NCBI GenBank assembly: GCA_026983775.1
Contig: JALSTK010000069.1
Coordinates: forward strand, 1-64,000
Length of the DNA: 64,000 nucleotides
Direction of reading: 5' to 3'
Source: Calditrichia bacterium
GTDB lineage: Bacteria > Calditrichota > Calditrichia > Calditrichales > Calditrichaceae
Of the stretch, positions 14,796 through 24,402 are shown piece after piece. Numbering within the stretch: position 1 is the first letter of the stretch; each line of letters opens with the position of its first letter. The translations under genes and the position numbers were made by a program. Under the pieces are notes generated by a model that had not been told where the DNA came from, searched no databases, and saw only the letters and a list, made by a program, of their open reading frames with translations.

Positions 14796-16145
14796 ATGTT
14801 TACAAAACAACAAAACACAGAAGGCACGCTGAAACAGGTCATAAAAACTTCCTTACCGGCAGTGATCGACCTGTCTTCTCAGACCATTACCTGGCTGGTG
14901 GAAGCGATCTTCATCGGACAACTTTCGGCTTATGCCCTGGCAGGAGTAGGCATTGCTCAGCAATTTGTGGTCCTCACCTTCAGCGTTTTACTGACCTTTG
15001 TAGTGGGTAGCTCAATTATTATCGTACGCTATCTGGGCGCAGGAGATCAATGGAACGCCAATCATGTATTGGGTCAGGCCCTGTTTATCGGTATTATCCT
15101 CTCTATTCTTATTGGCCTGTTCTGGTATTTCGCCGTACCGCCCCTTTTTTATCTTATTAAAGAAAACGGCTCATTTGCCAGAGAATATGGTGTGGTTTAT
15201 ATTAAAACCATCGCCTATTTCTCACCGTTGATTATTACCAACTTTATTGCACTGGGAATTTTACGCGGCGTGGGAGATACTCTTTTAACCATGACCATCA
15301 GTTTGATCATAAACGGATTGAATATTGCCCTGGATTCCGTACTGATCTTCGGCTTTCTCGGATTTCCCCGCCTGGAAACCTTTGGGGCCGCCCTGGGAGT
15401 GGGCCTGGCGCACAGCGTGGGGTTCATTATCACCTTAATTTTTCTGCGTAATCATAAATCCAGTTTGTTCCTGGCCGTGATGGAAATAACCCGACCCAAA
15501 TTGGCCACCGTTAAGCAATTGTTTAAAATGGGTGTTCCGACCACTGTGGAACAATTTGTCTGGTCCATTGGTCAAATTATATTGAGCTTTTTTGCAGCGC
15601 GTATGGGAGTGGTAATCCTGGCGGCTCATCAGGTGCTGGTACGTATTCAATCTGTTCTGTCTATGATTAACTGGGGATATGCCGTTGCGGCCATGACTTT
15701 GGTAGGTAAAAATATCGGCGCCCACGATTTGAAGGAAGCCCGGAAGAGCGGTCAGACGGTAGCTCTGGTTTCCTTAGTAAGTAGTATGATTTTAATGGCG
15801 GTTCTTTACCTTTTCTCGAATCATATTTTTTCTGTTTTTACGACTGACCGGGATTTGATTCGCACCGCCCAGGCCATTTTATTGGTTTTTATTATTTTGC
15901 AATTTCCCAAAGCGGCAAATACGGCCTATTCCGGAGGGTTGCGCGGCGCAGCGGATCTGAACTGGTTGATGTGGCTGGCTATGGGTTCGGTGGTTCTGGA
16001 TGAGTTTTTAGGTGCCTATTTATTAGGCTTTGCTTTCGGCCTGGGCTTGTTAGGCTTGTGGATTATTCAGATATTCGATGAAAGCGGCCGCTTGATTTTA
16101 AATGTATTTCGTTTTAACCGAGGACGTTGGAAAGAAATCAAATGA
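14796..16145 (+). CDS. MATE family multidrug/metabolite exporter
   Basis: A 449-residue inner-membrane antiporter with about 12 helices in two homologous halves, beginning TSLPAVIDLSSQTITWLVEAIFIGQLSAYALAGVG and VKQLFKMGVPTTVEQFVWSIGQIILSFFAARMG (about 220). MATE proteins export cationic compounds with H+ or Na+; the substrate is not predictable. Its stop overlaps the tmk start by ATGA. Confidence 0.92.
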   Translation: MFTKQQNTEGTLKQVIKTSLPAVIDLSSQTITWLVEAIFIGQLSAYALAGVGIAQQFVVLTFSVLLTFVVGSSIIIVRYLGAGDQWNANHVLGQALFIGIILSILIGLFWYFAVPPLFYLIKENGSFAREYGVVYIKTIAYFSPLIITNFIALGILRGVGDTLLTMTISLIINGLNIALDSVLIFGFLGFPRLETFGAALGVGLAHSVGFIITLIFLRNHKSSLFLAVMEITRPKLATVKQLFKMGVPTTVEQFVWSIGQIILSFFAARMGVVILAAHQVLVRIQSVLSMINWGYAVAAMTLVGKNIGAHDLKEARKSGQTVALVSLVSSMILMAVLYLFSNHIFSVFTTDRDLIRTAQAILLVFIILQFPKAANTAYSGGLRGAADLNWLMWLAMGSVVLDEFLGAYLLGFAFGLGLLGLWIIQIFDESGRLILNVFRFNRGRWKEIK

Positions 16146-16786
16146 CACACCATTCGTTTTTAGCCAGGCGTTTTATTTCTTTTGAAGGAATTGATTTTTC
16201 AGGGAAATCAACGCAAATTACTTTGCTTAAACAATATCTCGAAGAACGGGGAGAAGAGGTGTATGTATTAAGAGAACCGGGAGGTACCCCTATTTCCGAG
16301 CAAATCAGATCTATCCTGTTAGATAAGAATAATAAAAACATGTGTCATCACGCGGAGATCTTCCTTTACAGCGCAGCCCGGGCTCAGTTGGTTGAGGAAA
16401 AAATACGTCCTTTGCTTGAGCAGGGTGTCTTCGTTATCGCAGATCGCTATGTGGATTCCACAACCGCTTATCAGGGCTATGGCCGTGGAGTCGACCTTAC
16501 AATCGTGAAAGCCATTAATCGGGCTGCCACTTACGGATTGATGCCTTCGATTACCTTTTTACTGGATATCGAACCGCAGCTGGCTTTTTTACGACGTAAA
16601 AAGAACGGCCTGGCAACCGATCGCATGGAGGAAGGCGGACTCGATTTTTTTACTCGCATTTACACCGCATATCATGAAATGGCCCGAAACGAACAAAAGA
16701 GGTTTGTCATCATAGACGCCAATCAACCTATTGAAAAAATTCACATTCAGATTGTTCAATCCTTTCACCAAAAATTACAGGTATAA
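16142..16786 (+). CDS. tmk: Thymidylate kinase
   Basis: About 214 residues; phosphorylates dTMP to dTDP. P-loop FEGIDFSGKSTQ (about 13-24; the common form is GxDGxGKST, here Phe-Ser), REPGGTPISEQIR (about 44-56), DRYVDSTTAYQGYGRG (about 98-113), and lid region RRKKNGLATDRME. The ATG at 16142 is preferred over a TTG at 16127 because it forms the ATGA overlap with the MATE stop. Confidence 0.94.
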   Translation: MTHHSFLARRFISFEGIDFSGKSTQITLLKQYLEERGEEVYVLREPGGTPISEQIRSILLDKNNKNMCHHAEIFLYSAARAQLVEEKIRPLLEQGVFVIADRYVDSTTAYQGYGRGVDLTIVKAINRAATYGLMPSITFLLDIEPQLAFLRRKKNGLATDRMEEGGLDFFTRIYTAYHEMARNEQKRFVIIDANQPIEKIHIQIVQSFHQKLQV

Positions 16787-16789
16787 CCC

Positions 16790-18454
16790 ATGAAACGTAT
16801 TTATATATCCATCTTTTTCATTTTCTATTTTTCTCTCTTTTCATCCGTTACGGCCCAAAAAACCGGGGACGAAGATTATTACGCCAGCCTTAAACGCGGT
16901 TGGCAGTATATGCAACAGGTTTACCAGCAACTTAACCAGCATTATGTAGAAGAGATCAATCCTTATCCTTTAATGAAAGCAGGAATTGAAGGTATGCTGG
17001 ATCAGTTGGACCCCTATACTGTTTTCCTGGAAGAGGACGGAGAGCGTCGCCTGAATATGATCACTACCGGTAAGTACGGTGGGTTGGGCATGGAAATCGG
17101 TTTACGAAACCAGCAAATCACGGTCATTGCACCTATCGATGATTCGCCTGCCAGCCGGATGGGTATCCAGGCCGGAGATATCATAAAAAAAATAGATGAC
17201 AAAAGCGTAAAGGGCTGGAGCATTGATAAAGTGTCACGGACCCTGCGCGGTAAAATCGGAACCAAAGTAACCCTGCTCATTCAGCGCCCGGGATTAAGTA
17301 CTCCCTTCGAATTGACCCTGACCCGGGCTGAAATTATTTTAAAAGATGTGAGCTTTGCCGGATTTGTGTCTCCGGGTATTGCGTATGTTAGTCTGGACGG
17401 CTTTACCGATAAAGCACCCAGGGAAGTAAAAGAAGCTATTGAAAAAATGCAACAGGAACAGACCATCCGGGCTTTTGTACTGGATCTGCGCGGAAATCCG
17501 GGCGGTTTACTTGAATCGGCTGTCCAAATCGTTAATTTTTTTGTTCCCAGGGGGAAAGTGGTCGTTTCCACCCGGGGCTACAGGGAAAAGGAATTTGTAT
17601 TCAAAACCAGTAACGATCCCATCCTTCCCAAGGTCCCCCTGGCCATACTGGTTAACGGCGGAAGCGCCAGTGCCTCGGAAATTGTAGCCGGTTCTCTGCA
17701 GGATATGGATCGGGCTGTGATTATCGGACAACCTACTTTCGGAAAAGGGCTGGTACAGAAAGTGTACACAATCGATAAACATCGCGATGTTAAATTAAAA
17801 ATTACGACTGCCAAATACTATATACCCAGCGGTCGATGCATTCAAAAACGGGACTACGGGCTGAATAATAAGGTTCTTATTCATGATTCGCTCACCATGC
17901 ACCCGGATTCGGCTCATATCTTTTACACTACTCTGCATAAAAGACCCGTCAAAGACCGGGGCGGAATCTACCCGGATGTAACCGTTACAGGAGATTCGGT
18001 CGGTTATGTTTTGATGCAACTGATCCGAAAAAGTATGTTCTTCGATTTTGCCGTACAATTCCATCGCGAACATCCCAAATGGGCGCAACCCCTTGTTGTG
18101 ACCGATTCTATTTTCAACAGCTTTAACGATTTCATTAATAAACGACACTTCGTCTATAAGTTAGAAGCCGGCAGAGAACTGGATAAAATTAAAAGTCTGG
18201 CCAGTGAAAGGGGCTATGCCGATCAAATCGCCCCCCTCATAGATCGACTAAAAGAAACATTCCGCGCGGAGCAGGCAAAAGAAATTGAAAAAAGCAAACC
18301 CTCGATCCGAAAATATTTACGACTTGAGCTGGTTTCCAAATATGTCAGCAAGAGCGAACGGGAACGCATCGCTTTGCAAACAGACAAACAATTGAAGAAG
18401 GCTCTGGAAATCCTGCAAAATAGCGATCAATATCAAAAAATATTGAATCCATGA
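16790..18454 (+). CDS. S41 family C-terminal processing protease (Ctp/Prc)
   Basis: A 554-residue exported serine protease. Signal peptide is MKRIYISIFFIFYFSLFSSVTA. PDZ domain spans about 85-170 (GGLGMEIGLRNQQITVIAPIDDSPASRMGIQAGDII). The peptidase core includes LDLRGNPGGLLESAVQI, catalytic Ser in NGGSASASEIVAG and catalytic Lys in PTFGKGLVQKV, with YYIPSGRCIQ. It cleaves C-termini of periplasmic proteins. The 190-residue C-terminal part after the core is helical and charged. It overlaps cca by 4 bp (ATGA). Confidence 0.93.
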   Translation: MKRIYISIFFIFYFSLFSSVTAQKTGDEDYYASLKRGWQYMQQVYQQLNQHYVEEINPYPLMKAGIEGMLDQLDPYTVFLEEDGERRLNMITTGKYGGLGMEIGLRNQQITVIAPIDDSPASRMGIQAGDIIKKIDDKSVKGWSIDKVSRTLRGKIGTKVTLLIQRPGLSTPFELTLTRAEIILKDVSFAGFVSPGIAYVSLDGFTDKAPREVKEAIEKMQQEQTIRAFVLDLRGNPGGLLESAVQIVNFFVPRGKVVVSTRGYREKEFVFKTSNDPILPKVPLAILVNGGSASASEIVAGSLQDMDRAVIIGQPTFGKGLVQKVYTIDKHRDVKLKITTAKYYIPSGRCIQKRDYGLNNKVLIHDSLTMHPDSAHIFYTTLHKRPVKDRGGIYPDVTVTGDSVGYVLMQLIRKSMFFDFAVQFHREHPKWAQPLVVTDSIFNSFNDFINKRHFVYKLEAGRELDKIKSLASERGYADQIAPLIDRLKETFRAEQAKEIEKSKPSIRKYLRLELVSKYVSKSERERIALQTDKQLKKALEILQNSDQYQKILNP

Positions 18455-19836
18455 AAATAGAAGCAATTTTTAATAAAATATTTCAAACAGCGCAACATTG
18501 CGGATATTTGGTTTATGTGGTTGGTGGCTATGTACGGGATTTATTACTTCATAAAACGGGGAAAGACATCGATTTTGTAGTAGTCGGCGACGCCATGGAG
18601 TTCGCCGATCGGTTAAAAAAGGATCTGCATTTGCGTTCTCTGGTGCGCTACCCCCGATTCGGCACTTTTATGACGCACTATTATGGATACACGCTGGAAT
18701 TCGTACACGCCCGTAGGGAATCTTATCAGAGGGATTCCCGTAAACCGGTCACCGAACAAGCGGATCTCTATTCCGATTTAAGCCGCAGGGATTTTACGAT
18801 TAACACCCTGGCTATGGATATTTCCCCGCAAAATTTCGGGAAAATAATCGATCGCTATCACGGACAGGAGGATCTGAAACATAAAATTATCCGGACTCCT
18901 TTGGAACCGAGCCGAACTTTTTCCGATGATCCGCTACGAATGATGCGGGCCATTCGATTTGCCGCTACCCTACAATTTAAAATCGATCCGGAAACATTTC
19001 GGGCCATCGGCGAAAACCACGAGCGGTTGAAGATAATCTCACAGGAACGCATCAGCGATGAATTTAATAAAATTCTGATGGCCGATCGTCCCTCCCTCGG
19101 TCTGCGTATGCTGGATGAAACCGGGTTATTAAATATATTTCTACCCGAAATGAATGTTATGAAGGGAGTGGAACAACGTAAAAAATATCATCATAAAGAT
19201 GTATTTTATCATACCCTGGAAGTCATTGACAATGTTGCCGAACGGGGTGCCGGATTGAATTTGCGTCTGGCGGCTTTATTCCATGATATCGGTAAACCGC
19301 GTACCAAGCGTTTTGATGAAAAAGCAGGATGGACTTTTCATGGGCATGAAGTAGTCGGTGAGCGTATGACGGGTAAAATTCTTCATCGTATGAAATATCC
19401 GGCAGAAACCATCCATTACGTACAAAAACTGGTTAACCTGCATCTGCGACCGATGGCTTTGGTGAATGAACAAGTAACCGATTCGGCAATCCGTCGTCTG
19501 ATTTTTTCAGCCGGTGATGAGATCGATGATCTGATGAGTCTGTGTCGGGCCGATATCACTTCGAAAGATTCCAGGAAAGTAAAAAAATACCTCGGCAACT
19601 ATGACCGGGTCGTTGATAAAATCGCCCAGGTTGAAGAACGGGATCGACTACGCAATTTTCAACCTCCGGTCAATGGTAATGAAATTATGCAGCTTTTTCA
19701 TCTTAAACCGGGCCCGGTGGTGGGTAAAATAAAGAGATATATCGAAGAAGCCATCTTAAACGGACAGGTTGCCAATGAGCATGACGCCTGCCTGCAACTG
19801 GTTTTAGACCACAAAGAGGAGCTATTGAAGGAATGA
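18451..19836 (+). CDS. cca: CCA-adding tRNA nucleotidyltransferase with HD domain
   Basis: A 461-residue class II enzyme that adds or repairs the 3' CCA of tRNAs. The tRNAs in this window lack encoded CCA, so it is needed. Nucleotidyltransferase head: VVGGYVRDLLLHKTGKDIDFVVVGD (about 22-46; GGxVRD and the metal-binding DxD). RRDFTINTLAMD follows at about 113-124 and DDPLRMMRAIRFAATL near 158. A C-terminal HD phosphohydrolase-like domain has HHKDVFYHTLEVIDNV and LAALFHDIGKPRTK (about 250-290). Both ends overlap neighbours by 4 bp. Confidence 0.93.
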   Translation: MKIEAIFNKIFQTAQHCGYLVYVVGGYVRDLLLHKTGKDIDFVVVGDAMEFADRLKKDLHLRSLVRYPRFGTFMTHYYGYTLEFVHARRESYQRDSRKPVTEQADLYSDLSRRDFTINTLAMDISPQNFGKIIDRYHGQEDLKHKIIRTPLEPSRTFSDDPLRMMRAIRFAATLQFKIDPETFRAIGENHERLKIISQERISDEFNKILMADRPSLGLRMLDETGLLNIFLPEMNVMKGVEQRKKYHHKDVFYHTLEVIDNVAERGAGLNLRLAALFHDIGKPRTKRFDEKAGWTFHGHEVVGERMTGKILHRMKYPAETIHYVQKLVNLHLRPMALVNEQVTDSAIRRLIFSAGDEIDDLMSLCRADITSKDSRKVKKYLGNYDRVVDKIAQVEERDRLRNFQPPVNGNEIMQLFHLKPGPVVGKIKRYIEEAILNGQVANEHDACLQLVLDHKEELLKE

Positions 19837-20240
19837 GAATTTTACTTTGGTACATGGATGAATTCGATTTTCATCCGGCTATAAAAAATTTGGAATCTGC
19901 GGATGAAGGTAGAGACGGCCATATTACAAAAGCGATCGTCGCCTTTATTCACGGTGAGGAAAAAGATGAAGAAGCGAGTTCGAAGGTAGAGACCAAATTG
20001 GTCAAAAACATCAAATGGCTATCCGGTAAACTCGCATGTAAAAATATTGTGCTTCATTCATTTGCTCATTTGGGAACTTCCAAGTGTGATCCGCAATTTC
20101 TTAAAGCACTTTTTGACAGAACCGAGGAACGTTTAAAAAGCGTAGGCTACGCGGTTCAGCAAACCCCCTACGGTCATTTTCTGGATATTAAAATGGTGGC
20201 ACCGGGAAAATCTCTGGCCAGGGTTTATAAAGAATTTTAG
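19833..20240 (+). CDS. Stand-alone archaeal-type ThrRS editing domain protein
   Basis: A 135-residue protein matching the N-terminal editing domain of archaeal threonyl-tRNA synthetase (tRNA-Thr_ED, a D-aminoacyl-tRNA deacylase-like fold). The pattern MRILLWYMDEFDF, then KAIVAFIHGEEKDEE, then KNIVLHSFAHLGTSKCDP and VGYAVQQTPYGHFLDIKM follows archaeal proteins along their length, and it ends ARVYKEF. In archaea the domain hydrolyses Ser-tRNA-Thr; here no synthetase is attached, so it would act in trans or do something else. ATGA overlap with cca puts it in a tRNA-maturation context. Identification is by pattern memory, not a search. Confidence 0.75.
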   Translation: MRILLWYMDEFDFHPAIKNLESADEGRDGHITKAIVAFIHGEEKDEEASSKVETKLVKNIKWLSGKLACKNIVLHSFAHLGTSKCDPQFLKALFDRTEERLKSVGYAVQQTPYGHFLDIKMVAPGKSLARVYKEF

Positions 20241-20337
20241 GAGCTTTGAATAATTTTATCTTTCTCTTGTATTATAAGCAACTTTTCTCGTAACCTAACG
20301 TCTATAAACGGGTATTATTAATTGTGAGGGAATAATC

Positions 20338-21057
20338 ATGACTGAAGATGTGCAGAAAGTAACCGTAACCGGTGAAAAAATGAGTATCGGAAAACGAATC
20401 ATCAACATTTACCTGAGCCCTGTTGAATTTTTTAAGAATTTAAAGGATCACCCCACCTGGCTTGTTCCTTATATTTTAACTATTCTGGTCGCTATTCTGT
20501 TTTCCCTGTCCACCAAAGATATCATGCTCGATTTCCAGAAAGAGGCCATATACAACAGCAAACGTATTCCCGAAGAATTCAAGGATAAGGCTATTGAACG
20601 TATGGAGAATAAGAGCGATACCCGCCGTTATATCGAAACAATCGGCGGAACCACGGTCAGCCTTACCGTTATATTGTTGGTAGCAGCCGGAGCCTTCTGG
20701 ATTATGGGGAATTTCGTATTAGGCGGGGAAGCCAGCTATAAACAAATGGTAAGCATGTATAGTTGGGTCGGAATGATTGGCCTTTTGGAATCGTTAATAA
20801 AGTTGCCGTTGGTGCTGGCCAAAAATTCCATTCATGTTTACACCAGTCTGGCCGTCTTTATGGATCCGTCTAAATATAGAACCCCCCTGTTTATGTTATT
20901 AAACGCCGTGGATATTTTCACTATATGGCGGATTGCGCTGTGGACGATCGGATTCGGTATGATTTATAATTTTAGCCGGGGCAAAGCCTTAAGCGGAGTT
21001 TTGGTACTCTATGCCCTTTATCTCGCAGGGTCCATCGCTTTAGCAACTATTTTTTAA
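20338..21057 (+). CDS. Yip1-family membrane protein
   Basis: A 239-residue protein with a cytosolic N-terminus (about 1-38) and five hydrophobic segments. KRIINIYLSPVEFFKNLKDHPTWLVPYILTI matches the Yip1/DUF1282 opening (a short segment with P..F followed by the first helix). Function of bacterial members is unknown. It precedes the TolC/MacAB-type operon by 25 bp and may belong to that transcript. Confidence 0.75.
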   Translation: MTEDVQKVTVTGEKMSIGKRIINIYLSPVEFFKNLKDHPTWLVPYILTILVAILFSLSTKDIMLDFQKEAIYNSKRIPEEFKDKAIERMENKSDTRRYIETIGGTTVSLTVILLVAAGAFWIMGNFVLGGEASYKQMVSMYSWVGMIGLLESLIKLPLVLAKNSIHVYTSLAVFMDPSKYRTPLFMLLNAVDIFTIWRIALWTIGFGMIYNFSRGKALSGVLVLYALYLAGSIALATIF

Positions 21058-21082
21058 CAAACCATTTACAAGGAGTCTATAA

Positions 21083-22486
21083 ATGACAGGGATTAGCAAA
21101 CAATGGATTCGTGCCGTATGGATCATTTTGATCAGTACGGGTCTGCAAACCGGATTTGCCCAGGAGCCGAACGGTCCCCTGCTAAGCCTGGATGATTGCA
21201 TCAATATTGCTCTTAAAAACAACAGCACTTTAAAAACCACGCGCTATGCGGATGATGTGGCTCGTTACGATGTGCTTAGCAGTTATTCCGGTATTTTGCC
21301 CAGTATATCCACTTCTGCCGGGCGGGGCGAAGTGGAAACCGGTCCTTCGGAATATCTGAGCAATGAACCCGTTGGTATCGATCCGGAGACGGGTAATGTA
21401 ATTTATGAACAACGTACCCGTAAAATTGCCAAATCCAACCGGAAATCTTCATCAGCCAGTGTGACCATCGATCAAACTCTGTTTGACGGCGGAATCTGGT
21501 GGAACCAAATCCGAAAAAGCCATACGGATAAGAAAGCTTCGGAATATAATCTGGCCAGTGAGCGGGATAATGTTATTTTACAGGTTCAGCAGGCCTATTT
21601 CGACCTGCTCAAACAGATCAAACTGCTTCAGGTCTATAAATTAGCCGTCCAGCGTAGTGAAGCTCAATATGACCGGGCCCAAAAAATGTTTCAATTAGGT
21701 GCCACGGCACGGGTCGATGTCTTTCGTGCCAAAGTGAATGTGGGGAATGATAGCATCAACTATATCAATCAAAAAAACATAGTTGCTCAAAGCCGTAAAA
21801 AGCTCAACCTGGTGATGGGTCGTGATCCCTTTCTGCCCCTGGAGGTGGAGGTAAAACTGGAGTTGCCCACGACGCTGCCCGGTATGGATGAATTGATTGA
21901 AACTGCTTTAAAGAATCAGCCTCTCATCCATAAAAATGAACTTGATATTAAGTCCAAGCGGCTTTCTCTTTCCATGGCCAAAGGATTGAATTTTCCACGC
22001 CTGTCCGCTTATGTAAACTACAACAGATTTCATGAAAATCTTGCCAAAGTGTTTTCCGATTTTGGCCAGAATTACCAGACCCAATATGGTATTCGTCTCT
22101 CTTTTAATCTCTTTAACGGATTTTCCGACTACGCCAATATTCAAAAAGCCCAGCTTAGTTATCGAATTGCCAAGGAGCAACTCGAGAACTATAAACGTAA
22201 TTTAAAATCCGCTATACAACAATATTTTGCTAATTACCAATCTTATTTGGATATTATAGAAATTAATCGCCAGAATCTGGAGGCGGCTAAAGAAGAGCTG
22301 CGTCTGGCCGAAGGACGATATCAGGTTGGCTCCGGGACGTCTTTGGAGGTAAGAGAATCCCAGGTGAATTTAACCCGGGCGGAAGAGACATTAATCGCCG
22401 CCCGCTTTAACGCCCGTTTAATGTTGGCCGAGCTGGACAATCAACTTGGCCTTTCATTTTCTAAATTAAAGAACCATGAGAAATAG
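21083..22486 (+). CDS. TolC-family outer-membrane efflux protein
   Basis: A 467-residue secreted protein (signal peptide about 1-27, ending TGFA-QEPNG). It starts with LSLDDCINIALKNNSTLKTT, the usual TolC helix opener. Long alpha-hairpins follow, with VQQAYFDLLKQIKLLQVYKLAVQRSEAQYDRAQKMFQLGATARVDVFRAKV and a second half ending in GRYQVGSGTSLEVRESQVNLTRAEETLIAARFN. It forms the outer-membrane exit duct for the MacA/MacB-like proteins encoded next. Confidence 0.93.
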   Translation: MTGISKQWIRAVWIILISTGLQTGFAQEPNGPLLSLDDCINIALKNNSTLKTTRYADDVARYDVLSSYSGILPSISTSAGRGEVETGPSEYLSNEPVGIDPETGNVIYEQRTRKIAKSNRKSSSASVTIDQTLFDGGIWWNQIRKSHTDKKASEYNLASERDNVILQVQQAYFDLLKQIKLLQVYKLAVQRSEAQYDRAQKMFQLGATARVDVFRAKVNVGNDSINYINQKNIVAQSRKKLNLVMGRDPFLPLEVEVKLELPTTLPGMDELIETALKNQPLIHKNELDIKSKRLSLSMAKGLNFPRLSAYVNYNRFHENLAKVFSDFGQNYQTQYGIRLSFNLFNGFSDYANIQKAQLSYRIAKEQLENYKRNLKSAIQQYFANYQSYLDIIEINRQNLEAAKEELRLAEGRYQVGSGTSLEVRESQVNLTRAEETLIAARFNARLMLAELDNQLGLSFSKLKNHEK

Positions 22487-22519
22487 TCTACTCTGTAATT
22501 TGTGGTACAGGAGTTTATT

Positions 22520-23713
22520 ATGAAAAAAATTTGGATTGTTGTTGCCCTGGTTGTAGTTATCGCCGCCTTCATTATCGTGAATCTGGCTAAAAGAGAGAAA
22601 GGGATTGAAGTCCTTGCCGAAAAAGTTAAGCGGGGCACGGTTCAGGAGAAAGTAACCGGTTCGGGACAGATCAAACCCGCGGTTGAGGTGAAAGTCAGTG
22701 CGCAGGTTGCCGGTAAAATTATTCGTATCAATGCCAAAGAAGGGGACCATGTAAAAAAGGGACAGCTTTTAGTAGCTTTGGACCCGCGCCAATATCAGGC
22801 CTCTCGGGATCGATCCAAATCATCCTTATTGGCTGCGGTAGCCAACGAGAAAAAAGCCAAGAGTGATCTGGTCCGTTCCAAAGAACTCTATGCCAAGAAG
22901 CTTATTTCCGAAGCCGATTATGAGACGACTGAAGCGAATTATCAGGCGGCCGTGGGTTCCCGCATGCAGGCCGAAGCCGCCTTAAAAGAAGCAGAGGATG
23001 CACTGCGAAAAACCCAGCTTTATGCCACCATGGACGGAATCGTCACTCGCGTAAATAAAGAAGTCGGTGAAATGGCTATCGGGGCCCAGTTTCAGGAAGA
23101 TGTTATTATGATTGTTTCCGATCTGTCTAAGATGGAAGCGGTGATTGAGGTGGATGAAAGCGATGTGGTTTCCATCCATCTGGGAGATTCCGCTCAGGTG
23201 GAAATAGACGCCTTCCCGGATACCAGTTTTTGGGGTACGGTGACCGAGATTGCCAATTCGGCAATCACAAAGGGATTGGGAACCCAGGAGCAGGTAACCA
23301 ACTTCGAAGTGACCGTGACTCTGATCGATCAGGATAGTCGTTTCCGGCCCGGAATGAGTACCACGGTAGATATCTTAACCCGTAAGATGAAAGATGTCAT
23401 TAAGGTTCCCATTCAGGCGGTTACGGTTCGTGAAAAGCAAAAACTAAAGCGCAAAAAGGGTGTGGAGGAACATGAGGAGGCGGTTGCCGAAACGGATGAA
23501 TCAAAGAAAATGCAGGAAGTTGTTTTTGTAATTGAAGACCGCCATGCGATTGCCAAACCTGTTAAGCTGGGAATTAGCGATGATACCCACTACGCCGTAT
23601 TAAATGGTTTAAATGAGGGGGATATGGTTATTACCGGTCCCTTTAAAATTTTAAATAAAACGCTGAAAAATGATGCTTTGGTAACCATAAAAAAATCCAA
23701 GAAAAAAAGATAA
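22520..23713 (+). CDS. MacA/HlyD-type periplasmic adaptor
   Basis: About 397 residues. Start at ATG 22520 because of SD AGGAG 7 nt upstream. An N-terminal membrane anchor ([19 protein letters not shown]) is followed by a lipoyl domain ([34 protein letters not shown], about 55-90). Next come a coiled-coil hairpin (about 95-165), a second lipoyl half ([15 protein letters not shown]) and beta-barrel and membrane-proximal domains. A charged Lys/Glu-rich insertion (about 310-345) is not usual for the family. It links the permeases to the TolC duct. Confidence 0.92.
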   Translation: MKKIWIVVALVVVIAAFIIVNLAKREKGIEVLAEKVKRGTVQEKVTGSGQIKPAVEVKVSAQVAGKIIRINAKEGDHVKKGQLLVALDPRQYQASRDRSKSSLLAAVANEKKAKSDLVRSKELYAKKLISEADYETTEANYQAAVGSRMQAEAALKEAEDALRKTQLYATMDGIVTRVNKEVGEMAIGAQFQEDVIMIVSDLSKMEAVIEVDESDVVSIHLGDSAQVEIDAFPDTSFWGTVTEIANSAITKGLGTQEQVTNFEVTVTLIDQDSRFRPGMSTTVDILTRKMKDVIKVPIQAVTVREKQKLKRKKGVEEHEEAVAETDESKKMQEVVFVIEDRHAIAKPVKLGISDDTHYAVLNGLNEGDMVITGPFKILNKTLKNDALVTIKKSKKKR

Positions 23714-23714
23714 C

Positions 23715-24398
23715 ATGTTAATCCAAATAAAGAACCTGTATAAAGTATACCAGCTTGGTGAAATTCAGGTCGAAGCCCTCAAAAATGTAGAGCTGGCCAT
23801 TAAAAAAAATGAATATGTGGCCATTATGGGCCCCAGCGGTTCAGGCAAATCTACTTTAATGAATATTATCGGCTGCCTCGATGTCTTAACAAAAGGACAC
23901 TATATCCTGAACGATCAGGATGTGAGTAATATGGATGACGACCGGCTGGCCGAAATCCGTAACAAAGAGATCGGCTTCGTCTTCCAGACCTTCAATCTTT
24001 TACCCAGAGCAAGTGCGCTGCACAATGTGGAATTACCCTTAATTTATAATGGTACTCCACGAGCTAAGCGTCAGGAACTGGCGCGCCAAACGTTGGAAGA
24101 GGTCGGCCTCGGAGATCGAATTCATCATAAACCCAGTGAGCTATCCGGCGGTCAACGCCAACGGGTAGCCATTGCCCGGGCTCTCATCAATCACCCCTCC
24201 ATTATTCTGGCCGATGAACCGACCGGTAATCTGGATTCCAAATCGGGTGAAGACATCATGAAAATATTCGATCAATTGAATGACGCGGGCAATACAATCA
24301 TTCTGGTGACCCATGAGGAAGACATTGCCCTGCACAGTAATCGTATCATCCGTTTATTGGATGGTGAAATCGTTTCAGATGATTTAATTCGGTCCTGA
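23715..24398 (+). CDS. MacB/LolD-type ABC transporter ATPase
   Basis: A 227-residue ATPase. Walker [11 protein letters not shown] (about 36-45), Q-loop [11 protein letters not shown], signature [15 protein letters not shown] (about 139-153), Walker [14 protein letters not shown], and H-loop VTHEED. Such ATPases drive MacB-fold mechanotransmission rather than classic import. It starts 1 bp after the adaptor gene and powers the two FtsX-like permeases that follow. Confidence 0.95.
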   Translation: MLIQIKNLYKVYQLGEIQVEALKNVELAIKKNEYVAIMGPSGSGKSTLMNIIGCLDVLTKGHYILNDQDVSNMDDDRLAEIRNKEIGFVFQTFNLLPRASALHNVELPLIYNGTPRAKRQELARQTLEEVGLGDRIHHKPSELSGGQRQRVAIARALINHPSIILADEPTGNLDSKSGEDIMKIFDQLNDAGNTIILVTHEEDIALHSNRIIRLLDGEIVSDDLIRS

Positions 24399-24402
24399 TC
24401 CC

